Source of the DNA: CAZAPG01 sp964486935
Lineage (GTDB): Bacteria > Chloroflexota > Anaerolineae > 4572-78 > J111
Direction of reading: 5' to 3'
Assembly (NCBI GenBank): GCA_964486935.1
Contig: CAZAPG010000031.1
Coordinates: 1-64,000, forward strand
Length of the DNA stretch: 64,000 nt
The position numbers were made by a program, and so were the translations under genes. Positions 15,503 to 23,432 of the stretch are shown in pieces. Within the stretch, counting starts at the first letter, position 1, and every line of letters starts with the position of its first letter. The notes under the pieces were generated by a model that saw nothing but the letters and a program-made list of their open reading frames with translations, made no database searches and had not been told where the DNA came from.

Positions 15503-16912
15503 ATGTCAGAACAAAAACCGGCCAATATTACAACCGAAGATTGGGGACAAACCCCCGCAACAGTGCGGACGCTGCTAACCCGCTCAACCACGCGCATTGA
15601 ACAGCTTGAAGCCCAAATTCAGCACGACCGCGAAGAACAACAACCGGCAGCGCCGCCCCTGGTCGGCGGCCAGATTTTGCCAGCCAATGATATTCCCCTG
15701 TCGGGCCACGTGCTGGTGGTAGACGATAACGAAATGAACCGCGATATGCTCTCGCGCCGGCTCAAGCGGCAGGGGCACACGGTTGAAACGGCCGTGGATG
15801 GGCGTGAAGCCCTGAAAATGATTCAGACCAAAAAATTCGACCTGGTGCTGCTGGATATCATGATGCCGGAGATGAACGGCTACGAAGTGTTGGAACACAT
15901 GCGGGCCGATGTTAATTTATCTTACATCCCCGTAATTATGATTAGCGCGGTGGATGAAATTGAAAGTATTGTACGCTGTATCGAGTTGGGTGCAGAAGAT
16001 TATTTGCCCAAGCCCTTTAACCGGGTATTGCTAAAAGCCCGCATTGGCGCCTCGCTGGAGAAAAAGCGGCTGCGCGACCGGCAAGAAGCCTACACTCGCC
16101 AGCTTAACATAGAAAACCAGCGCAAATCCGATGAACTTGAGCAGGCCCGCAGAATTCAGCAATCTATGCTGCCGTTGGCTCCGCCCAGGTTGCCTCACCT
16201 GGATATTGCCGCCCACCAGCAGACCGCTTCGGAGGTAGGGGGCGATTATTACGACTTTCTGCCCCAGCCTAACGGCAAACTCCGTCTGGCCATTGGCGAT
16301 GCCACCGGCCACGGAGCCGGGTCGGGCCTGATGGTCTCGATGACCAAAGCTTCGCTGCTGGCCGCCACCGAAACCGATTTGGCGGCGCTGGCCAACAAAA
16401 TCAATAACATTCTCAATCGCGTCGATTTGGGCACGCAACTCAATATGGCCCTATTGCTATTAGAGTTGTCTGAGTTGCAAAACGGCTCGGTAACGGTGCA
16501 GGCTTGTGGCGGGGGGATGCCGCCCGTGTACGTGCTGCGGGCCGGCGGCCAGGTAGAAGAAGTGCTTATTTCGGGGTTGCCCCTTGGCATTATTAACCAG
16601 GCTAATTATCAAGTTACCGAATTTCAACTTTACCCCGGCGATGTGATGCTGCTGATGTCGGATGGGTTGCTGGAAATGTTCAACGGAACGCATCAATTTT
16701 TGGGGTTTGACCGCCTGGTGGCGGCTCTGTCTCAAATTGAGGCCAAATCGTTGAGCACCACCGAGATTCTCGCCCGCATTGCAGCCATCGGCAGGGATTG
16801 GGCCAACGGCCACCCGCTGTATGATGACGTAACCCTGGTTGTAACCCAGGTAAAAAACAAAGCTCAGGTGACTACTCAGCCGGTGTCACCTGGGATTCAA
16901 ATCCCAGGCTAA
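15503..16912 (+). CDS. Receiver-PP2C (SpoIIE/RsbU-type) phosphatase with a mobile-element-encoded tail
   Basis: After a short helix, a receiver domain (about 70-185; phospho-acceptor Asp118 in LVLLDIMMPEMNG) is joined by a coiled coil (about 190-225) to a PP2C-type phosphatase. The phosphatase motifs are EVGGDYYDFLPQPNG, IGDATGHGAGSG, MSDGLLEMFN and YDDVTLVV. Such proteins dephosphorylate an anti-sigma-factor antagonist when the receiver is phosphorylated, releasing a general-stress or other sigma factor. The last 14 residues (456-469) and the stop codon are encoded by an inserted 173-bp element. Without it the frame would read on from KNKAQ into ATAQSNAG and stop at 17073-17075. Confidence 0.9.
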   Translation: MSEQKPANITTEDWGQTPATVRTLLTRSTTRIEQLEAQIQHDREEQQPAAPPLVGGQILPANDIPLSGHVLVVDDNEMNRDMLSRRLKRQGHTVETAVDGREALKMIQTKKFDLVLLDIMMPEMNGYEVLEHMRADVNLSYIPVIMISAVDEIESIVRCIELGAEDYLPKPFNRVLLKARIGASLEKKRLRDRQEAYTRQLNIENQRKSDELEQARRIQQSMLPLAPPRLPHLDIAAHQQTASEVGGDYYDFLPQPNGKLRLAIGDATGHGAGSGLMVSMTKASLLAATETDLAALANKINNILNRVDLGTQLNMALLLLELSELQNGSVTVQACGGGMPPVYVLRAGGQVEEVLISGLPLGIINQANYQVTEFQLYPGDVMLLMSDGLLEMFNGTHQFLGFDRLVAALSQIEAKSLSTTEILARIAAIGRDWANGHPLYDDVTLVVTQVKNKAQVTTQPVSPGIQIPG

Positions 16913-17040
16913 GACAGGTGAAAGTCGGTTAAAACCGACTCAAAAACTCAATTTTAAGCGAATTCAGGGCGCTTGAGCGCCCTTTCATCTGTTTCAGCCC
17001 GGCGTTTTAACGCTGGGCGAACCGGCGGCTGAGTAGTTAC
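16868..17040 (+). mobile_element. 173-bp IS66-like miniature element (family A), copy 1
   Basis: The left end reads GTGACTACTCAGCC and the right end is the inverse of GTAACTACTCAGCC. The element is flanked by the 8-bp duplication AAGCTCAG (16860-16867 and 17041-17048). Ends beginning GTAA and an 8-bp duplication are the known signature of IS66-family transposition. Inside are four consecutive hairpins (CCTGGGATT/AATCCCAGG, AGTCGGTT/AACCGACT, AGGGCGCT/AGCGCCCT, GCCCGGCGTT/AACGCTGGGC) and no gene. A second copy of exactly the same length lies inverted at 56826-56998. Confidence 0.85.
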
Positions 17041-17060
17041 AAGCTCAGGCAACTGCGCAA

Positions 17061-17867
17061 TCAAACGCCGGTTGACTCAATCTCCACCCGGCTGACCTCC
17101 ATCCACTGCCGCCCTGGTTTATCCAGAAGGCCGTAGCCAAAGCGTCCCCACGGCGTAACCGCCATATATTGATTATCCAGCCACATGACAAACCCCAGCG
17201 GCCCGCCCGGCGAAGTGTCGCACTCTAAAAAACTGTTTCCATCCACGCTAAAGCAAACCCGCTTTTTCTCCCAGTGGATTTTGTAAACGTGCCAATCGGT
17301 CATGTTGACCGGCGCCAGCGCCTCGCTCACGTTGATGGCCCGCTGCCCGATGGGCCAAAACGCGCGGTACAGCCAGCCAATGTTCATGAGCGGAACGGCC
17401 AGCGGCGCGGTGGGCAGCAGGGCAAAAAAGGGCCAGCGAGCAGCATCCAGCGTGCCGGCCTTCCAGCCGTGGCCGGGCGCGCGCAGCTCCAGCTTCATGT
17501 TAGAAGGGGGCGAACTGTAGAAAAACCAGACCACGCGGGGCAGGGCAGGTTTACGCAGGCCGGTCATTAAAAAGGGATCGTTCCAAAAGCCAAAGCCGGC
17601 GGTGCCGCCCAACTCGCCGGCCGGGTGCGAGAAGCGGGCGCGGACGGTCATTTGCAAGGGCGGCTGCCACAAAAAATTGCGACGAGCCAGCCCCTGGTAA
17701 TCGTCAATTTGGGCATTGCTATAGCGAGCGGCCACCGTATCGGTGTTGGCAAACCGCAGCGTGTCGCCGGTAGCTTGCAGCGCGCCGTTGCCCTTAACAA
17801 AGGTTTGCCAGGGCGCAGGCAGCGACCCGTTTGGCGGAAAATGCTCAAGCGTAACGCGCCGCGCCAT
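17061..17867 (-). CDS. Concanavalin A-like lectin/glucanase-fold protein
   Basis: This 268-residue protein without signal peptide has the alternating beta pattern of the LamG/laminarinase-type jelly roll: LQMTVRARFSH, GTAGFGFWNDPF, DWHVYKIHWEKKRVCFSVDG and GPLGFVMWLDNQY. The segment W-H-x-Y-x-I-x-W-x-x-x-x-V-x-F-x-V-D-G is the common signature of DUF1961/DUF1080-like and family 16-like lectin folds. Catalytic glutamates of true GH16 enzymes are not obvious, so it may only bind sugar. It overlaps the upstream oxidoreductase stop by 23 bases, so the two are translationally coupled. Confidence 0.65.
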   Translation of the reverse strand: MARRVTLEHFPPNGSLPAPWQTFVKGNGALQATGDTLRFANTDTVAARYSNAQIDDYQGLARRNFLWQPPLQMTVRARFSHPAGELGGTAGFGFWNDPFLMTGLRKPALPRVVWFFYSSPPSNMKLELRAPGHGWKAGTLDAARWPFFALLPTAPLAVPLMNIGWLYRAFWPIGQRAINVSEALAPVNMTDWHVYKIHWEKKRVCFSVDGNSFLECDTSPGGPLGFVMWLDNQYMAVTPWGRFGYGLLDKPGRQWMEVSRVEIESTGV

Positions 17868-18900
17868 TGGCCTGTTGCGTTAGCGTTGTTTGGCACATCA
17901 CCGGGCGGCCTTGCTGTTGGGCCGATTCTTGCAGCGCGTCCCACAGTTGAACCATGCGCAGGCCCACCTCCGGCGGGCAGGGGTTCTCCATTTCTCCGGC
18001 GCGGACGGCCAAAAATTGCTGCCACACGCCCAGCGACGGCGGAAATTTAACCAGGCGCAACGTTTTGCGACCGTTGCGCTGAACGCGCAGAAAATCGCCC
18101 CACATGGTGGTTTGCAAAATGCCGTCGCTGCAAAATACGCGAATATCCGAGGCGCAGGTGTTAATCGTATCGCCGCAAGCGTTTAGCGAAACCAGCGCCC
18201 CGGATTTTAAGCGACCCACCGCCGCCGCCAGAATATCTACCGGCGTGTCGCGCCGGTCAAACCAGGCGGCCACCTCTGCAAATTCCTCGCCGGCCAAATC
18301 GGCCACGGTGTTGAGCACGTGCGCGCCCGTATCAAACATAAAACCGCCGCCCGCAAGCGCCGGGTTTTGCCGCCAGGTGCCAAGAGTAAAGTTTTTCCAG
18401 CCCTGCCAAACAGTGCCGCTAATGTTGAGAATAGGGCCAAACTCGCCGTTTCGCAGCAACTTTACGGCCGTCCGCACCGCCGGCGATAAACTGCCCTGAA
18501 AAGCCACCACCAGCAAGCGGCCGGTGCGGTTGCGGGCCTCAATCAGGCTCAGGGCTTCGTTGGTGTTAAGGACCATCGGTTTTTCCAGCAGTACGTCAAG
18601 GCCGGCTTCCAGACAGGCCGCGGTGTGGTCGTGATGAAAGGCGTGCGGGGTAATAATAAACGCCGCGTCAAGCTGGTCGCCCATATCGGCCAGCATTCGC
18701 TCCAGCGAGGTCCAGGTTGGCGGGGGGTCTGCGCCGGCCTCTGCCAGCCGCCGCCCGGTTTGCTCCAGGGCCGCCGGGTTGGGGTCGCACAAAGCGACAA
18801 ATTGGGTGGTATCTAGCTGAAGCAGCAGCCGGTTGAGATGGTACTGGGCCATGCCGCCGCAGCCAATCAGGGCCGTTTTTACTTTGTTGTTAATTTTCAA
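17845..18900 (-). CDS. Gfo/Idh/MocA-family NAD(P)-dependent oxidoreductase
   Basis: The N-terminal Rossmann motif ALIGCGGMAQYHLNRLL, the conserved DVLLEKPMVLNTNEA segment (the catalytic-lysine EKP motif) and the C-terminal alpha/beta domain with GAHVLNTVADL identify the family. Members oxidise or isomerise sugars or inositols in the cytoplasm. The substrate is unknown. The start is a TTG at 18900 with AGGAG eight to nine bases upstream, 12 bases after the ATPase stop, so it is probably co-transcribed with the metal-resistance genes although its role looks unrelated. Confidence 0.85.
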   Translation of the reverse strand: MKINNKVKTALIGCGGMAQYHLNRLLLQLDTTQFVALCDPNPAALEQTGRRLAEAGADPPPTWTSLERMLADMGDQLDAAFIITPHAFHHDHTAACLEAGLDVLLEKPMVLNTNEALSLIEARNRTGRLLVVAFQGSLSPAVRTAVKLLRNGEFGPILNISGTVWQGWKNFTLGTWRQNPALAGGGFMFDTGAHVLNTVADLAGEEFAEVAAWFDRRDTPVDILAAAVGRLKSGALVSLNACGDTINTCASDIRVFCSDGILQTTMWGDFLRVQRNGRKTLRLVKFPPSLGVWQQFLAVRAGEMENPCPPEVGLRMVQLWDALQESAQQQGRPVMCQTTLTQQANGAARYA

Positions 18901-18912
18901 GCTCCCAATCTC

Positions 18913-21171
18913 CTATTTTTGTTTGAGCAGCCGCATGCCGTTGAGCGTCACCAGCAGCGAGGCGCCCATATCGGCAAACACGGCCATCCACAGGGTGGCG
19001 ACGCCCGCCAGCGCAGCCAGCAGAAAAATAGCCTTGATGATGATGGCAAACCAGATGTTAAAGCGAATGGTGTTGATAGCCCGCCGGCCTAGCTGAATAA
19101 CGCCCGGCAGTTGGGTCAGGTCGTCGGCCATCAGGGCCACATCGGCGGTTTCCAGGGCCTGGGCCGTGCCGCCCGCGCCAATGGCAATGCCAACGCTGGA
19201 GAGTGCCAGCGCCGGCGCATCGTTGACCCCATCGCCAACCATAGCTACGGTGTTGCCGTGCCGGTCAACCAGTTGCCGAATGGCCGTTACCTTGTCGGCG
19301 GGCAGCAGGTTGGCGTTGACTTCATCCACCCCTAACTGGCCGGCGATGGTGGCGGCCACGGCGCGGTTGTCGCCGGTTAGCATGACGATTTTGGCGATGC
19401 CTATTTTTTTGAGTTCCGCTACGGCGGCCCGGCTGCTGGGGCGAGGCGGGTCGCTTACGGCCAAAAAGCCTTGCAGCCGGTTGTTTTCCTGCACCAGCAT
19501 GGTGGTGTGGCCGCTGGCTTCGGCGGCGGCAACGCGCCGGCAAAAGTCGGCCAGGTCGGGGCTGTCGCTGCGCAGCAGGGCGTGGCTGCCCACCGTAATT
19601 TGCCGCGCTCCAACTTGCCCCTGAATACCCTGCCCCGGCAAGTTAGCCACAGCGCGGGCGGTCAACCTGGGCACGGCCCTGTTTTCGGCGGCGGCAACAA
19701 TGGTGTGGGCCAGCGGGTGAGGGCTGTACCGTTCCAGGGCGGCGGCGGCGGCCAGCATGTCGTCGCAATGCTGGCACGCGGCCAGCAGGTCGTATTGGCG
19801 AGCCTCGGCGCAGCAGTCATCGGCGCAGGCAATGCCTACCAGGGTTGGCCGGCCCTGGGTGAGCGTGCCGGTTTTATCAAAGGCGACTACCTGAACCCGG
19901 CCCAGCATTTCCAAATAGGCTCCGCCTTTAATTAACACGCCGCGCCGGGCCGCGGCCGCAATGGCGCTCACCACCGAAACCGGCGTGGCAATAACCAGCG
20001 CGCACGGGCAGGCAATCACCAGCAGGGTGAGGGCGCGGTATAGCCAGCCGTGGCCGGCGGGCGTGTCGAAAAAGGGCTGGCCAAAAAATAGCGGTGGAAT
20101 TGCAGCTACCAGCGCCGCGCCGGCCACTACCGCCGGCGTATAAACGCGGGCAAATTTATCGACAAAACGCTGGGCCGGCGTTTTTTGGCCCTGGGCCTCT
20201 TCAACCAGGTAGATAAGGCGGGCCAGGGTGTTGTCTTCGGCCAGGTGAGTCACTTTAATTTCCAGCAGGCCGTCGCCGTTGATGGTTCCGGCAAATACCT
20301 CGCTGCCGGGGGTTTTGGCTACGGGCACGCTTTCGCCGGTAATGGGGGCCTGGTTCACGGCAGATTGTCCGCTAATCACCTGCCCATCCATCGGGATGCG
20401 CTCGCCCGGCTTGACGATAATCTGGTCGCCAACAACCAGCGACTCTACCGGCACGCGCTGCTCGTGGCTGCCGCACCAGGGGCAAGGGCCGCTCCGGTAA
20501 ACGCCGGAGCCGTCGGGCAATTCGCGGCCCTGGCAGCCCTGGCAGTCGATACAGGGGCGCAGCACGGTTGCTTCCGAGGGGGCCAGTTGGGTCAGGCTGC
20601 GGATGCTGTCGCGGGCGCGCTCCATCGTGTAGCCTTCCAGCGCCTCGCCCAGGCTGAACAGCACAATTACGGTGGCGGCTTCGGCATACTCGCCAATAAA
20701 AAAAGCGCCCACGGCGGCCAGAGTCATCAGCACGTTCATATCCAGCCCCTGCCCGCTGCGGATGGCGGCCCAGCCCGCTCTGGCCGGAAAGTATAGCCCA
20801 AAGAGTCCGCCCAGCACAAAGAGCAGCGGTTGCGGCCGGCCGCCGAGCCATTGCAGGGCAAAGGCCAGGGCAATGAGCAGCGCCCCAATCAGGGTAAAGG
20901 TGTTGCGTGGCCGGCGGGCCAGCTCGACCAGTTGCTGCCACCGGGTTTTGGGCCGGTACGGTTCATTTAATTCTGACACGCCGTAGCCCAGCGATTGAAT
21001 GCGCTCGACCACGGCGGCCCGGTCAACCTGGCCGTTGACCTCCATTTTGGCGGCGGCAAAATTTACCTGACAGGCGGTAACGCCCTCTAATTTGGCCACG
21101 CCTTTTTCTAATTTTAGCGCGCAGTCGGCGCAATCCATGCCGGTAATGCGAAGTTGTAAATTATTGGTCAT
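18913..21171 (-). CDS. P1B-type heavy-metal ATPase (Zn/Cd/Pb exporter, CadA/ZntA group)
   Basis: The N-terminal heavy-metal-associated domain carries GMDCADC. The A-domain has TGESVPV, the membrane ion site is IACPCALVIATP, the phosphorylation motif is AFDKTGTLTQG, the hinge is MVGDGVNDAPAL, and the last spans contain LWMAVFADMGASLL with the Asp typical of P1B-2 pumps. It should export Zn, Cd or Pb. Two cysteine clusters are unusual: CIDCQGCQ...CPWC inserted between the second membrane pair and the A-domain, and CADDCCA...CQHC in the nucleotide-binding domain. The ATG at 21171 starts two bases after the repressor stop; an ATG at 21228 would overlap that gene. Length is 753 residues. Confidence 0.9.
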   Translation of the reverse strand: MTNNLQLRITGMDCADCALKLEKGVAKLEGVTACQVNFAAAKMEVNGQVDRAAVVERIQSLGYGVSELNEPYRPKTRWQQLVELARRPRNTFTLIGALLIALAFALQWLGGRPQPLLFVLGGLFGLYFPARAGWAAIRSGQGLDMNVLMTLAAVGAFFIGEYAEAATVIVLFSLGEALEGYTMERARDSIRSLTQLAPSEATVLRPCIDCQGCQGRELPDGSGVYRSGPCPWCGSHEQRVPVESLVVGDQIIVKPGERIPMDGQVISGQSAVNQAPITGESVPVAKTPGSEVFAGTINGDGLLEIKVTHLAEDNTLARLIYLVEEAQGQKTPAQRFVDKFARVYTPAVVAGAALVAAIPPLFFGQPFFDTPAGHGWLYRALTLLVIACPCALVIATPVSVVSAIAAAARRGVLIKGGAYLEMLGRVQVVAFDKTGTLTQGRPTLVGIACADDCCAEARQYDLLAACQHCDDMLAAAAALERYSPHPLAHTIVAAAENRAVPRLTARAVANLPGQGIQGQVGARQITVGSHALLRSDSPDLADFCRRVAAAEASGHTTMLVQENNRLQGFLAVSDPPRPSSRAAVAELKKIGIAKIVMLTGDNRAVAATIAGQLGVDEVNANLLPADKVTAIRQLVDRHGNTVAMVGDGVNDAPALALSSVGIAIGAGGTAQALETADVALMADDLTQLPGVIQLGRRAINTIRFNIWFAIIIKAIFLLAALAGVATLWMAVFADMGASLLVTLNGMRLLKQK

Positions 21172-21172
21172 A

Positions 21173-21556
21173 TCAGTTATGCTCAATGTGTTCCAGCCCC
21201 CGCTGAAAGAGGTCGCGAATGTGGTCATCGTCGAGGCTGTAGTAGACCATGCGGCCCTGCTTGCGATTTTTGACCAGCCGTATCTGGCGCATCAGCCGCA
21301 GTTGGTGCGACACGGCGCTTTGCGACATGCCCAGCGTGGCGGCCAGGTCGCACACGCATAATTCGGTTTGAGCCAGCACGGAAATAATGCGGACACGGGT
21401 GGGGTCGGCCAAAGCCTTAAAGGTGTCGGCCAGATGAGTGGCGGTCAGGCCATCGAGCAGCGTTTGTTGCGCCCGAAGCACCTTATCGGCATCGATGATG
21501 GTTTCTTCGCAGCGGTCGGCTGATTGGGTTTGGATGATTTGTTCTTTGGGTAACAT
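21173..21556 (-). CDS. ArsR/SmtB-family metal-sensing repressor (CadC-like)
   Basis: This is a 127-residue winged-helix repressor. TELCVCDLAATLG carries the Cys-Val-Cys metal site of CadC-type sensors, RCEETI near the N-terminus supplies a further cysteine, and SQSAVSHQLRLMRQ is the recognition helix. DDDHIRDLFQRGLEH near the end matches the alpha5 Asp/His zinc site of SmtB/CzrA. It may therefore have both sites and sense Cd, Pb or Zn. It is the first gene of the export operon, and its start codon lies inside a perfect 28-bp palindrome that is the probable operator, so it represses itself and the ATPase. Confidence 0.9.
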   Translation of the reverse strand: MLPKEQIIQTQSADRCEETIIDADKVLRAQQTLLDGLTATHLADTFKALADPTRVRIISVLAQTELCVCDLAATLGMSQSAVSHQLRLMRQIRLVKNRKQGRMVYYSLDDDHIRDLFQRGLEHIEHN

Positions 21557-21601
21557 ATGAGTAATTACTCATATGTTATACCCAAAAATTTAACCTGTCA
21601 A
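21551..21601 (-). promoter_or_regulatory. Metal-responsive promoter and perfect 28-bp operator
   Basis: TAACATATGAGTAA and its exact mirror TTACTCATATGTTA occupy 21551-21578. On the minus strand TTGACA (21601-21596), a 17-bp spacer and TAACAT (21578-21573) place the -10 and the start point inside the palindrome. The start codon at 21556 is only about 10 bases downstream, so the mRNA is almost leaderless. The ATATGAGTA-AT-TACTCATAT core fits the 12-2-12 type sites of SmtB/CadC repressors. Confidence 0.8.
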
Positions 21602-21614
21602 GGGGCCGGGTTGG

Positions 21615-21911
21615 TTAGTGAACAATGCGAAAGTGCTGAAATTCGCCGCCGGCATCCTTGTAATTTACTTTGACATTTTCTACCCGGGCCGGGCGCTCGC
21701 CGTGGTGGCACCAGGCAACAGCCTGTCGAACCTTTTCTGCTGGCCCTTCAAAAACGGCTTCAACCCGGCCATCCCAGGTGTTGCGCACCCAGCCGGTCAG
21801 CCCCAGTTGTTGCGCCCTATTGCGCGTATGCCAGCGAAAGCTGACTCCCTGCACCCGGCCCGAAATGTACACGTGCGCCTGAATCTGTTTTTCTCCGTCG
21901 TGAGTTTCCAT
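21615..21911 (-). CDS. acyP: Acylphosphatase
   Basis: This small 98-residue enzyme hydrolyses acyl phosphates. The motifs VYISGRVQGVSFRWHTR (phosphate loop with the catalytic arginine) and GLTGWVRNTWDGRVEAVFEG (with the catalytic asparagine) are complete. The length equals the family norm. It lies between the lipoprotein hydrolase and the metal repressor on the same strand, but is probably an independent unit, because the operator region for the repressor follows it. Confidence 0.92.
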   Translation of the reverse strand: METHDGEKQIQAHVYISGRVQGVSFRWHTRNRAQQLGLTGWVRNTWDGRVEAVFEGPAEKVRQAVAWCHHGERPARVENVKVNYKDAGGEFQHFRIVH

Positions 21912-22010
21912 CTGTTTTTCCCTGAATATTTTACAGTTACGCCTAACGCGGACAAGCCACTTTCGGCCAAACAGGAACGCAGAGATGCGCCGAGATACGC
22001 AGAGATTTTA

Positions 22011-23132
22011 TTATTTGCCGCTGTGCCGGTCAAAAAATTCAATCATCCGTTGGATGAATAGCTGGTCGCCCTCGCCCTGAAAGGTGTGGGGCTGGCCGGG
22101 GTAGGTGAAACATTCTGCCGATTTGCCCAGATTTTGCAGCCGGTCGCACAGGTCAACAGACCAGGCCGGCGGAACCGTGCCGTCGAAATTGCCATGGTGA
22201 ATGCTGACCGGCGCGCCGACGCGCTCCAGGTGATAAATGGGCGAGATGCGTTGTAATTCTTCGTCGGGGGCGCTCAACTCCTCCTGGCCGCGCTCGCCGC
22301 CGGACCATTCTAAAATGGCTTCAAAATTTTGGCGCTCATCGCCGCTCATGGCGCCATACAGCACCGCTGCGTCTACTGCCTTGCTTACGGTGATGGCGCG
22401 CAGGGTAATGCCGCCGCCCATGCTGTGGCCCATCATCCCGATAAAACCGGCGTCGGCCAGCTCCAGGGGGCCGGGTTGGCCGGCCTGCGCCCTGATGATG
22501 GCTATCAGGTTGAGCGCGTCAACCGCGTGCGAGACGCGAAACAGCTCCGGCCCCTCATCCGACGGGGGCCAGTTGCGGTAGTTGGGGTGGATAACCAGAT
22601 AGCCGGCCCGGGCCAGCGCGTCGGCGTAGCGGGTGGTGTAGGCGATGGTGTTGTATTGCGGCGGCGGAATGTAGCCGTGCATGACCAGAGCCACCGGGAA
22701 GGGTCCCTGGCCCTGGGGCGTGTTCATAAAGCCGTATAGGGTCAAGCCCTCGCTGGGGTAGGAGATGAGCGAGCGGGTGAAGGCTTGCGTTGCCGACAGG
22801 GTTTCCTCGATTTGCAACTGGCCGCCGCCGTATGTTCGGCCGGCTAAATGAGCGATGGTAAATTGGGCGTAGGGGTCGGGGGTGGGGGTAAAAGTCGGCG
22901 TGGCGCTGGGCGTGGCTGTGGGTAACGGCGTGCGGGTGGGGGTAGGTGTTGCCGTGCCGGTTGGGGTATCGGTGGGGGCGAGGGTGGCGGTATCGGCTGG
23001 AGTTGGGGTCGGCGAAGTTATCGGAGATGTTGCGGGGGGCGAAGTGCCGGTTTGGGCGACAACAGAAGAATCATCGCAGGCAGTCAGAAAAATGGCCAGC
23101 ATGAGTGTAGTGACGTAAAAAAATTTGGGCAT
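22011..23132 (-). CDS. Lipoprotein alpha/beta hydrolase (prolyl-oligopeptidase/dienelactone-hydrolase type)
   Basis: The signal peptide ends in a lipobox (IFLTAC, Cys at about 19), so the protein should be anchored outside the membrane. A Thr/Pro-rich linker of about 60 residues with PTPTPTRTPLPT-like repeats follows, then an alpha/beta hydrolase fold. The nucleophile elbow is GHSMGGGIT, the acid is probably in HHGNFDGTVPP and the histidine in YPGQPHTFQGEG. VALVMHGYIPP gives the oxyanion region. This is the complete catalytic set of a serine esterase or peptidase; the substrate is unknown. The positive-strand reading frames inside it are shadows of the linker. Confidence 0.85.
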   Translation of the reverse strand: MPKFFYVTTLMLAIFLTACDDSSVVAQTGTSPPATSPITSPTPTPADTATLAPTDTPTGTATPTPTRTPLPTATPSATPTFTPTPDPYAQFTIAHLAGRTYGGGQLQIEETLSATQAFTRSLISYPSEGLTLYGFMNTPQGQGPFPVALVMHGYIPPPQYNTIAYTTRYADALARAGYLVIHPNYRNWPPSDEGPELFRVSHAVDALNLIAIIRAQAGQPGPLELADAGFIGMMGHSMGGGITLRAITVSKAVDAAVLYGAMSGDERQNFEAILEWSGGERGQEELSAPDEELQRISPIYHLERVGAPVSIHHGNFDGTVPPAWSVDLCDRLQNLGKSAECFTYPGQPHTFQGEGDQLFIQRMIEFFDRHSGK

Positions 23133-23221
23133 TGGGAAACCTCAAAAGTTAGTATCAGGTATCATGCATCACCTCTTATCCTATTGAAACTTGCTTAAAT
23201 TTTGGTGAAACTTGGGCTGAA

Positions 23222-23250
23222 TTGCCCAAGTGGGATAGTCCGTGTAAGAT
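23222..23250 (+). promoter_or_regulatory. Possible enolase promoter with hairpin over the -35
   Basis: TTGCCC (23222-23227), a 17-bp spacer and TAAGAT (23245-23250) are moderate matches. The hairpin ACTTGGGC/GCCCAAGT (23210-23231) overlaps the -35 region and could be an operator. The remaining sequence between 23133 and 23432 holds one further structure, listed separately, and no gene. Confidence 0.4.
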
Positions 23251-23325
23251 AGGTGGCAACATCAATTTTGACTCAAAGGGTTTACTAAATCAAGAAAAGC
23301 GTGTGCTTCTTTTCAATTGGAGAAA

Positions 23326-23375
23326 GTGAAAAGTAACGAGCGATGAGCGAGGAAAAACTACTCATCACTTTTCAC
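23326..23375 (+). repeat. Stem-loop in the enolase leader
   Basis: GTGAAAAGT (23326-23334) pairs with ACTTTTCAC (23367-23375), with an inner ATGAG/CTCAT pairing. It lies about 60 bases before the enolase start. No T-run follows, so a role in mRNA stability or translation is more likely than termination. Confidence 0.5.
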
Positions 23376-23432
23376 GCATCACTCCTCCGCAGTGCAACAT
23401 AACCAAATAATGTCAATGAAGGAGAATAACCA

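Noticed and set aside
16882..16910. tRNA T-arm-like GGGATTCAAATCCC sequence
   Set aside because: It is one of four hairpins of the 173-bp mini-element; no acceptor, D or anticodon arms surround it, and the other copy behaves the same way.
22882..23118. Gly/Val repeat frame on the plus strand
   Set aside because: It is the reverse of the Thr/Pro linker of the lipoprotein hydrolase.
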